Shown here one piece after another: positions 6,801 to 13,381 of a stretch of 14,155 nucleotides of DNA (position 1 is its first letter; the number at the start of each line of letters is the position of its first letter). The notes below the pieces were generated by a model. It worked only from the letters and a program-made list of their open reading frames with translations. It did not search any database and had not been told where the DNA came from. The translations under genes were made by a program, and so were the position numbers. Source of the stretch: Phoronis ovalis (taxonomy: Eukaryota; Phoronida; Phoronidae). The stretch is taken from positions 1 to 14,155 of the forward strand of contig JAOXYB010033963.1 of the NCBI GenBank assembly GCA_028565635.1, given 5' to 3'.

Positions 6801-8754
6801 CATATAACCCAATATAACATATTTATAAATGTCTTCTTTGTCCCCCTAATGACCTTTGACCCCGCCTTTGACCTCTGCCCCGTCGACATGCTACCTAAAA
6901 TACTAATGTTCCTCCCTCTTACAGTTTTTGAGATATATTCTAGGGAAAAGTATTGAAATAGAAGAGAAAAGTAGGAAAAACAAGAAAAAACAACAAACAT
7001 GTAGTGTTCATTACTGTAAGTTTCCAGTCCGATTTATGCTTTTTTCCGATAAAGTAATACATACTAGCTGGTTTCTGACAGTTGCTCAAGTTTTTCTGAC
7101 GTCATCAACTTAGCGTGTCAGGGGATCTCTGGCTGGGGAATCACAGAATCCCGAATTCTGTAAGGTTCTGAAGGACGGAGTAGATCACTCATGCAATGCG
7201 AAATGTTTCGTGTACGCGAGTACAGTTTCACATTCTATTCAGCGGTCTATTCATATACTTGCATGTATTAGAGGATCAAGAGGTGACAAACTTACTTGCA
7301 TACAGGTGTGAAAGGGTTACATTATCTTTTCGTGCAGTGGGATTCATCGAACTTTATTTCGGCCCCGTACAATGTGATAAACATGTTTTGTTTTCGTTCT
7401 TTAGGGTTAATTTTTTTTAATAAAAAACTTACTAATTAACATACCACGTTCTGCTGTTTCAGGTACAGTATTTTGCTGAATGTAAATTTGTTAAATAACT
7501 CCCCATCGCTGATCCTCGGAGTATGCTCTAACCATTTTGAATCACTGTCCAGGATAAGTATTTTCTGTAGACAGACTGTCATAGGTTGCGTACAACCTGT
7601 TTATGTTTAGATATTATAGTTGAGGTGAGAAACGGTCGTATTATATTCGTGAACCACGATTCCTGACATTTAGTATTATTTGTGATTCTTGAAATTAAGG
7701 TAATTTTATTTCCTTCAACCTGTGGGCAATACTTATTCTCCCTCAATATTCCGTCACAACATATATCTCTGACGTCATTTTACCGCATCACAAACCATTA
7801 TTTTTATAAAAAAGCACAGGAGACCATACCTCGGAAACCTACAGTAACAGATAGCTGCTGCTATCTATTACTGACGCTACCTAATGTAATTAATAACACG
7901 ATCAGCAACTTTAAAAAACTTACCGAAGTCCGGCATTATATGCCGTTTTGTTTTTGTGCTTTTTGGAAATATGAACAAAATGTCTGTTTCCTTCTGGAAC
8001 TTTAAAACTCTTCAGCTTTATAAATTCCTCTTGACTGAGGTCTAGAATAATCTGATGTTTATTATAAGGCAACTCTGTTTCCTAGTGAATAAAAAAAATC
8101 ATGTATCCACCATTATATTATAAAGAAAGTGCGTAGTTTATGTAAATGCTTGATCAAAAAATCATGTGTAGCAAAATTAATATTATTGCGATATACGATT
8201 TTTTTTACTTATTGTTATTAACAGTGCATTAGTGCTGAGGAGGTAGGGGGTCCCCCCCAGGATGCAATGCTCGCTGCTCGCACTTAAAAATTGGCAATGC
8301 TCGCTGCTCGCACTTAACAAGAAAAAAAACAATAAAAAAAAACGGTCGCCAAAAAAATCGACAAGGAAAAAAAAAATGTTTGGCAAAAAAAACACAAGGT
8401 ATACTTAAAATCCAATTCTAAAAGTCCAAATTAAAATAAATTTAAAAAACACATGTATTCACCGAAGTTTAAAGTTGAAAATGAATATATTTTAATTATA
8501 ATTAAGAATCACAGACAATTCGATCTCACCTCTGATCCTTGTCTCACACATGTACATGACGGTCTTCTAGTTACAGCTTTTGGAACCCCTGGAAATGACT
8601 TGTATCGTTTCAGTTCATGTGGTTTACGTTGCCTAAAATTTCTGCCACTATTCTGTTCCGCTATAGCTGAATCCACTTCGTCCACACTGTTCTCCCTGAT
8701 TGACACATTGCGATTAGTTCGTGATACCTGATACTCTCCACTGCGTCTATTCAT
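3600..8754 (-). CDS. leaderless PDZ + IL-1/IL-18-like protein, five exons, complete (264 aa)
   Basis: Join of 8530-8754, 7924-8081, 6498-6612, 6152-6224 and 3600-3823 on the minus strand. Lengths 225+158+115+73+224 make 265 codons including the stop. All introns are GT-AG and the phases (0, 2, 0, 1) match. Residues 1-75 are basic and polar with DEVD|S at 25-29 and no signal peptide. Residues about 84-170 read as a PDZ domain: strand KHQIILDL, then AGLRHYDEVLVVN, then helix THEEVMNLIR, then final strand TTVLLIG. The usual GLGF loop is not obvious. Residues about 174-231 resemble the last strands of IL-18/IL-1: LIFFQ, KFFES, DYFLA, LRFVLK, TIQFEY. Residues 247-264 are a Ser/Asp tail. A full beta-trefoil would need two more repeats that I cannot find, so the fold is uncertain. 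A kB-TATA promoter suggests an inducible gene. I infer a cytokine-like or adaptor role in immunity; no direct evidence shows it. Confidence 0.72.
3824..6151 (-). other. intron 4 of the PDZ/IL-1-like gene
   Basis: This 2.3-kb intron holds a degenerate tandem repeat (5109-5470) and several short open frames (for example 4008-4250, 4523-4717, 5513-5851) that lack domains, start context or splice support. One phase-compatible cryptic exon at 4971-5055 is discussed under rejected items. Confidence 0.55.
5109..5470 (+). repeat. two-copy tandem repeat, about 185-base unit
   Basis: Copy one (about 5109-5271) and copy two (about 5294-5466) share GGTTCCCATAGG/AGTTCCCATAGG, then 'gttataatacaca', 'accatatt.. 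gtccat', 'tgaattgaac.gtaacataat' and 'gatacacaa'-like ends. Divergence is substantial. Open frames at 5018-5275 and 5220-5411 come from this repeat. Confidence 0.65.
6152..6224 (-). CDS. exon 4: end of PDZ and start of IL-1-like segment
   Basis: A good polypyrimidine acceptor, tttccttttcag|TTGATC at 6225, and donor AACG|gtaata at 6151; 24 codons plus one base, entering in phase 0. It starts LIGREEDGH, which finishes the last PDZ strand TTVL+LIG, then reads LIFFQISMK and FFESWN. The split codon G+AT gives Asp and joins directly to YFLA of exon 5. The resemblance to the IIFFQ ... M.FES ... YFLA run of vertebrate IL-18 crosses this junction, which supports it. Confidence 0.68.
6498..6612 (-). 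CDS. exon 3: second half of the PDZ-like domain
   Basis: Acceptor tttttttcttcag|GCAC at 6613 and consensus donor CTA|gtaagt at 6497; one base plus 38 codons. It reads HYDEVLVVN, KESVKTKTH, EEVMNLIR and ends RTTVL. The D-E-V-L-x-V-N strand followed by a T-H-E-E-V-x-x-L-I-R helix is the strongest PDZ signature in the gene. Exon 2 supplies the matching AGLR, so the two exons support each other. Confidence 0.78.
6625..6759. repeat. 70-base tandem duplication beside the exon 3 acceptor
   Basis: ATTAACATTTAAAATG at 6625 recurs at 6695, and both copies end with TTCGTATTTATTTCTTCGAT. They differ at about ten positions. The first copy begins about 12 bases from the acceptor of the PDZ exon at 6612, so the duplication also copied sequence near the branch-point region. 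Confidence 0.75.
6842..6945 (-). repeat. AGGTCA-type repeat unit, reversed copy
   Basis: TGACCTTTGACCC (6850-6862), then CTTTGACCTCTG, then 'ttacagtttttgagatatat'. Read on the minus strand this matches the order seen at 2487-2595. It includes a DR1-like pair of half sites. It lies in intron 2 of the PDZ/IL-1-like gene. Confidence 0.55.
7097..7104. promoter_or_regulatory. perfect CRE/ATF palindrome TGACGTCA
   Basis: TGACGTCA within intron 2 of the PDZ/IL-1-like gene. A second perfect copy is at 7770-7777 in the same intron and a third at 340-347. Binding by CREB/ATF factors is inferred. Confidence 0.3.
7770..7777. promoter_or_regulatory. perfect CRE/ATF palindrome TGACGTCA
   Basis: The third perfect TGACGTCA in the window, about 150 bases downstream (on the minus strand) of exon 2 of the PDZ/IL-1-like gene, inside intron 2. 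Confidence 0.3.
7924..8081 (-). CDS. exon 2: first half of the PDZ-like domain
   Basis: Acceptor ttattcactag|GAAACAG at 8082 and strong donor CTTCG|gtaagt at 7923. It holds 52 codons plus two bases, entering in phase 0 from exon 1. It begins ETELPYNK, carries beta strands HQIILDL and RHFVHIS and ends NAGL; the split codon CG+G gives Arg. The AGL just before the boundary is the typical start of the second half of a PDZ domain. Confidence 0.75.
8236..8397. repeat. GC-rich direct repeat with A-rich tail
   Basis: GGGGGTCCCCC (8246-8256) is followed by two exact copies of GCAATGCTCGCTGCTCG plus CACTTAA (8264-8287 and 8294-8317), then an A-rich stretch to about 8395. The base composition is unlike its surroundings. 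A palindrome, short repeats and an A-rich tail suggest a small mobile-element fragment inserted in intron 1 of the PDZ/IL-1-like gene. Confidence 0.5.
8530..8754 (-). CDS. exon 1: N-terminal pro-region with DEVD site
   Basis: 75 codons from ATG 8754-8752 (A at -3) to the donor CAGAG|gtgaga at 8529, phase 0. The sequence starts MNRRSGEYQ, continues with SIREN (18-22) and DEVD|S (25-29), then a basic stretch RQRKPHELKR (41-50) and a Cys pair CTC before RQGSE. The start is supported by the homologous exon at 771-992, which begins with the same MNRR and ends at the same splice position, and by the TATA box 48 bases upstream. Confidence 0.78.
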
Positions 8755-8801
8755 GTTTTTTTCTGTGTGTGGTCTTATGAGGATACTGCATATATCTGTC
8801 C

Positions 8802-8829
8802 TATTTATAGCTGAAAGCTGGAAATACCC
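8802..8829 (-). promoter_or_regulatory. kB-like site + TATA box of the PDZ/IL-1-like gene
   Basis: On the minus strand GGGTATTTCC (8820-8829) is followed after 10 bases by TATAAATA (8802-8809); the ATG is at 8754. Expected initiation near 8779 leaves a leader of about 25 bases. The motif pair, order and spacing match 1028-1053 upstream of the paralogous exon, while the rest of the flanks has diverged. Confidence 0.6.
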
Positions 8830-9460
8830 GAATTACGACATTAGTATAATCATATTTTATCTATCATATCTAGAATTTTGTACACATTGTTACTAAGTGT
8901 GAGTAGTTGGACCACGTAAAACTGTAAAAGGTATTTATTGTATCAAATACATATTATTATTATTATAAACACTAAAAGAAAGCCGGTAGTAACTGTGAAT
9001 GCGTGTGCGGATCCTGAGATATTTCACAATGCACGTACTCAGACAGTTACATGTACTTTATTTTATTGCACGCCGTATTTATTATTTGTTTATGTATAGT
9101 TTAATTTTTTTGCACATGTTTATATAAATATTTTTCTAAATTTAAGGGCTTGTCTTTTTAATAAAGTAGTTGACTCAGTGTAAACAAATAGGATTTTCTT
9201 TGTTGCCACCTTCCCAGGCCAGCACAATGACACATTCATTCTATAAAATAAAAAGTAAACACATCGTTTCAAAATGTACAGTTATATACGTTAAATGAAT
9301 AAAAGAAATCACAGTTTTTATTTGACGTTTTCTAAACGAATGTATGCATTATAAATACTCATTTTATTTGTGACTCAATAGAATTTTTCACAAAAGTCGA
9401 CGGACATCCATTTATTGTAAAAACATTTGATACTATAAGCGCTTTTATTAAAAGACAAAG

Positions 9461-9463
<3 letters not shown>

Positions 9464-9489
<26 letters not shown>
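9464..9489. repeat. (CA)13 microsatellite
   Basis: 26 bases of uninterrupted CA dinucleotide between TTG and TATG. Confidence 0.95.
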
Positions 9490-9492
<3 letters not shown>

Positions 9493-9575
9493 GTTTGGCC
9501 ACCTGATCTTAAGATTATCTTAATAAAACCTAGATTTTATTGTTTAAGGGGGGGGGAATGAACATTGGATGATCA

Positions 9576-9845
9576 TGACCTCTACACGATCTTTTAACCT
9601 CATGTTTTAAATTTCCAGCAATTTCAGTATAACAATCATTACTTTTTACCCTTTGACCTTATGACCTCTAATTGAGTCCCTAAGCTCTAGATGACCTTTA
9701 CATTACACAAAAGCATTATTTTAAAAGTTCCATGTAATTTTAAAAATCGGACTTTCTGACCTCTGAAGGACCTTTGACCTCAATGTCAACTCAGATACTC
9801 TTTAAATGACCTTTTAACTTTATTTTTGATCTGTCCATCAAATTT
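9576..9845 (-). repeat. AGGTCA-type repeat units, reversed copies
   Basis: Repeated TGACCTCT, CTTTGACCTTATGACCTC, GATGACCTTTA, TGACCTCTGAAGGACC and TTTGACCTCAATG phrases. This is the same half-site-rich family as at 2234-2795 but on the opposite strand, in at least three decayed units. Confidence 0.55.
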
Positions 9846-9924
9846 CACGTATTGTCAGCAAGAACTGGAAATTATACATTTACATGATATACATAGGCCT
9901 ACCTAACTACCAATTTTTCTGCAG

Positions 9925-10004
9925 GTTGTTTATCAGGATATGACGCAGAAATGACGAGTCGATTGGAGGAAGTTCTACGCAAAAACTTGAAAAAATATTC
10001 GTAA
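9925..10004 (+). CDS. candidate terminal exon, plus strand, function unknown
   Basis: A good acceptor, accaatttttctgcag|GT (AG at 9923-9924), opens a frame of two bases plus 25 codons to TAA at 10002-10004. It reads CLSGYDAEMTSRLEEV then LRKNLKKYS. The peptide is an amphipathic, charged helix type end with no Met-start frame of its own. No plus-strand upstream exon was found, so the parent gene would have to lie in 8830-9900 or further left, antisense to the PDZ/IL-1-like gene. It could be a chance open stretch; I do not recognise a family. Confidence 0.25.
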
Positions 10005-10333
10005 ACGCAACAGGGGATTGACAATTGGAGTCCAAGCTGTTTCGAAAGACCTGATTTTAGTGAATAATTTTATAAAAGTATAAAACTCAGTGTTTTGTAA
10101 ATAACAATATTTTTCTTATACTTGAGACATCACCAAAACGTAACAAAATCTTCGCCATTAAACACGTGACATTATATCCATAAAACTCGCATTTATTACA
10201 CATTTGTACATAGCGAAGAAACTGTATTTCAAACGAAACTGGACTAATTAATAAAACTAAATTAAGTTCGAGTTAAGGAAAACGCGCGCATCTTCATTTA
10301 CTGCGGTCCAGCTAGCAATAAAGTGCTCGTTTA

Positions 10334-10360
10334 ACAGGAATAAATATTGTTTATTCCTGT
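10334..10360 (-). terminator. hairpin containing the poly(A) signal of the CD20-like gene
   Basis: A perfect 11-base inverted repeat, ACAGGAATAAA / TTTATTCCTGT, with a 5-base loop. AATAAA therefore appears on both strands; the minus-strand copy (10350-10355) lies about 140 bases past the stop at 10492 and is a plausible poly(A) signal. Confidence 0.45.
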
Positions 10361-10491
10361 ACATTACTGAAAAACGATATACCTCTAAAGCTGGAAGTGT
10401 TTTAATATCGTTTTAATTAACTTTCTCCCTATCTTCCCGCAAGACTCCTTCATTTCCCTGTTTAGCATATTGTGCTCTGCTGAACAATCCG

Positions 10492-12666
10492 TTAGTTTTC
10501 TATTTCTTCGTTGGTTTGAAAGTACAACGAAGAAGAGATCGATGATTGCGATTCTCTGTTAACATTATTAGGGCTGTCACGCACAGGTGATACAGCTTGC
10601 CGCTTCTCAACATAAGATTTAACACTGAAATATTCTTCCGATGATCCCGCCGTGTAGTCTTTTGTTGAACTCATTGAAGGAAATGATTCATTTGAATTCG
10701 CGGGGTCTCTGCTGCGATTTGTGCTTAACCCATGTTTCCGCAGTATGGCACTGATTGTGTGCTTGTAGTTAGAGAGCCTTTGAGAGGACTTCCGGAAAAC
10801 TCTTAAATTTTCTAAATGCTGTGACCAGGTACTGGCTACAAGGTGTGCATGCTGAGGCGCATGAACATTAGTTGGTATGTAGGAAGCATGATTGTGATAT
10901 AGAGTTTTACAATGACAGCCAATCGTTTGACAGCAAATGAAAACAGCAATGAGTGCCAAAACAAATTCAATAAAACTGAACACTAGAACTATCGTGTACT
11001 GGAACAACACATACTCTTGGTGCTCAAACTTGCGATTATTTTTAATGTCTTCTAGAGCTACAAAGACAAAGGCACAGGTAAATACTGCTACAATTATATT
11101 CAGAGCGCACAAGAGCATGTGCAATACTCCCCAACCCTGACTTTGATGCTTAGATGCCGCCCCTCCTAATAAACCCCCAATGCAGTAAGCAATTCCAGAC
11201 CACAAACCAAAATTCTTCGCCAGAGATATAAACGTTGCTATTGCTACACCAGATCCCGAGCAAACAACACCGGCCAGAATATGAAAGCTACTCAATATTA
11301 AAATGTAGTTTGTTGTTTTTATATTCCACACTCTTTTATCTTCCTGTGTAATTTCAATCTGGGATGTATCTTGCTGTTGTTCTAGTTGTCTCTGTTTTTC
11401 CTGTGCAATACGTAAGTCATCTATCACTCTTGTCCAATTATGTCTTTCTCTCTTTCGACCAGTTTCAAATTCTTTCTCCACAGGCACATTTAATGTGATT
11501 GCATGTTTTAGTTTTATCCATATCCTTTTTCTTCCCACCCTTTGCGTTTGACTATCGTCTTCTACTATCGCGTCCTGTTTTGCTAACAATTTCTTATTAT
11601 TTGGTGATTTTACAATTTTACAGGTTTGATTCAGAATTTCGCAGTTTTTGAAGTTATCAGTATTACAGCTGGACTCTTTTGGGTTTACTGAATTATTAAT
11701 TCCGTTTGAATGTTTGTCGTTTATTCTATATGAATTCTGCACTACACCACTGCTTGTGTCTTCGATAAAATTTTGCGTAACAATTTCAGTAGGTTTATCT
11801 GATCTACTATTTATATCCAAAAACCCTTTCCTCCGCATGTCCACATGTTGTATGTTGCTAGTTGATTCATCGTCATAAGCGTGGTCACTTACTAATTCGT
11901 TATCTGTTTCTACAGAGTCATGTGATTGCATGTTCGTCAATCTTTTTTCAGATAAATGCTCCTCAACTATTGATGCACTATTTAAATGCAGTGAAAATCT
12001 GTGGCTTCCTAATTGTTTTGTCCAACCTTTGACTTTTTGTGAACTAACTTCAGAGTTTTTCAAGGATTCTTCCATCTCGATTTTTGCCCAACTTCGCATT
12101 TTATCTTTATTGTGTGATTCTAATACATTGCAAGTGTTATTCATATCCGGTTCAGGAGCAGATCTGTTGGCAGTAGTAATGTGGTTCAGTTGATCCTTAC
12201 ATGTAGATGTTGTTATAGTCTGATGAACTGGTTCAACATGATTATTTAATTCCTCCTCATTACAGTTTTGTATTCCATTTTTAATCTTAGTTGTACGTGG
12301 ATCCCTTTTTTGCTTTTCATTTTCACTCCACTGCATATCGAGCCAACTTGACGGTGGACTGGACCATTTTGAAATGTGTTTCGCCAATCCATCATGTTCA
12401 ACACCCAGTGTTGTTGTACAAGCTGCTGTAAGTCCGCTTTCATTCGTTGTATTATTTATTTGGTCATGAGCTGCGCTGGGCCATGCGCTCGCCGGCGTTC
12501 CCTTTCTTGTTCTATCCGATTGCTGTGCAGTTGTGTCAACTTGAAACTGGTCAGAATGCAAATTCGTATCTTCTCCATCTTCCTCATCTAACAGTTGGTA
12601 TCCTTGCTGTTTTATATACTCCTTGTGCTGTTCTGACAACGAGTCTGAGTCTTCTTCTTGCTCCAT
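10492..12666 (-). CDS. CD20/MS4A-like four-helix membrane protein, long form (724 aa)
   Basis: One uninterrupted frame from ATG 12666-12664 to TAA 10492-10494, with an in-frame TAA 15 bases before the ATG. Residues 1-375 are polar and Asn/Ser/Glu-rich, probably disordered. Residues 376-410 are strongly basic (RVGRKRIW ... GRKRERHNW), then comes a Gln/Glu-rich possible coiled coil (about 415-445). Four hydrophobic segments follow at about 453-482, 486-506, 513-538 and 553-578. The segment GLWSGIAYCIGGLLGG in helix 2 and the spacing of the four helices fit the CD20/MS4A family. CCQTIGCHCK just after helix 4 offers palmitoylation-type cysteines. The C-terminus (about 590-724) is cytosolic and Ser-rich. 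Family members are usually 200-300 residues, so the N-terminal extension is unusual. The family acts at cell membranes in ion flux or receptor clusters; the role here is not shown. Lack of introns suggests retroposition or intron loss. Confidence 0.78.
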   Translation of the reverse strand: MEQEEDSDSLSEQHKEYIKQQGYQLLDEEDGEDTNLHSDQFQVDTTAQQSDRTRKGTPASAWPSAAHDQINNTTNESGLTAACTTTLGVEHDGLAKHISKWSSPPSSWLDMQWSENEKQKRDPRTTKIKNGIQNCNEEELNNHVEPVHQTITTSTCKDQLNHITTANRSAPEPDMNNTCNVLESHNKDKMRSWAKIEMEESLKNSEVSSQKVKGWTKQLGSHRFSLHLNSASIVEEHLSEKRLTNMQSHDSVETDNELVSDHAYDDESTSNIQHVDMRRKGFLDINSRSDKPTEIVTQNFIEDTSSGVVQNSYRINDKHSNGINNSVNPKESSCNTDNFKNCEILNQTCKIVKSPNNKKLLAKQDAIVEDDSQTQRVGRKRIWIKLKHAITLNVPVEKEFETGRKRERHNWTRVIDDLRIAQEKQRQLEQQQDTSQIEITQEDKRVWNIKTTNYILILSSFHILAGVVCSGSGVAIATFISLAKNFGLWSGIAYCIGGLLGGAASKHQSQGWGVLHMLLCALNIIVAVFTCAFVFVALEDIKNNRKFEHQEYVLFQYTIVLVFSFIEFVLALIAVFICCQTIGCHCKTLYHNHASYIPTNVHAPQHAHLVASTWSQHLENLRVFRKSSQRLSNYKHTISAILRKHGLSTNRSRDPANSNESFPSMSSTKDYTAGSSEEYFSVKSYVEKRQAVSPVRDSPNNVNRESQSSISSSLYFQTNEEIEN

Positions 12667-13250
12667 TATTATAATAACTTAGTTTTTTACTTTTGTTTTG
12701 AAAACGATGTATATGAACTTAGAATACTAAATATATAAAAGAGAACATCTTTAAATAACAGCCTGCGTTTTTCTTTCGTACTGTCACTGACCGTACCAGA
12801 AAGTATTGCGCGAAAGTGTAATCATTGCATTATTGTGTAACAAACATGCAAGAACTTTAATTTCACGAGCAGAATCAAAAGTGAATGTACAGATGCGATC
12901 TGATGTACAAAGTAATACCACAAAACGAAAAACAAATAAATAAAAACACCGATGAACGTATTGTATTTGATGCTCTAAACAGTAACCAGAAACGGAATAA
13001 AATAATAGTGCATGGATGATGTACACACAAAATAGCTAACAGGGCATTACAAATATCAAATACTAGACAGTATGTACTATTACATTATGCAGATATATAT
13101 ATATCAGTGTTCTCCACAATCCATTATTGTTTAAGTATATTATATATACCATATAATACCAAGCTATCTGTATAAATATAAATTATATATATCACCCTAA
13201 AATATAAAATTTTAATTTTGGAAAGATGCATGATATTATATTATATCATA
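12667..13250. other. AT-rich flank upstream of the CD20-like gene
   Basis: No convincing exon. It contains runs such as AGATATATATATATCAG (about 13091) and several TATATA tracts to 13260. The promoter of the CD20-like gene must lie here or further right, but I see no clear minus-strand TATA box close to the start codon. Confidence 0.45.
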
Positions 13251-13381
13251 TCATCTGTTCACGACGCATGTACGCACTCCAGACTTCATAATTAAACCTC
13301 CACCTCTTATCCAAGAGTACAGGTCATGCAAGGCGATCAAATTATCCTTGGTGAGCTCCAAAATTAGGCAGTCGTAGTGAT
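13251..13381 (-). CDS. candidate terminal exon, unrecognised, partial gene
   Basis: Good acceptor gttatttctttcatcag|AT (AG at 13382-13383), then two bases, 42 codons and TGA at 13251-13253. It reads HYDCLILELTKDN, LIALHDLYSW, IRGGGLIMK and SGVRTCVVNR. Composition is clearly protein-like: balanced charges, alternating hydrophobics, two Cys, one Trp. It faintly resembles the second half of the PDZ domain at 6498-6612 (HYD, K-D/E, H-D/E, I-R, R-T), but the entry phase differs by one, which argues against recent duplication. The preceding exon should lie to the right on the minus strand and was not found. It may be a gene fragment. Confidence 0.4.

Larger units (their letters stand above)
8830..9924. 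other. intergenic stretch without a recognised gene
   Basis: It contains AT-rich unique sequence, a CA microsatellite at 9464-9489, a run of nine G at 9548-9556 and AGGTCA-type repeats from about 9576. A short minus-strand open stretch near 9239-9123 has no supporting features. Confidence 0.5.

Noticed and set aside
8453-8731. 92-codon plus-strand open frame
   Set aside because: Antisense shadow of the conserved first exon at 8530-8754, which has homology, a donor and a promoter on the other strand.
9123-9240. Minus-strand open stretch after a ttttattttatag acceptor (MNVSLCWPGK...)
   Set aside because: About 39 codons, no family resemblance, no partner exon in matching phase.
11930-12674. 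Several plus-strand open frames across the CD20-like gene (11930-12193, 12376-12591, 12447-12674)
   Set aside because: Antisense shadows of the long minus-strand frame.
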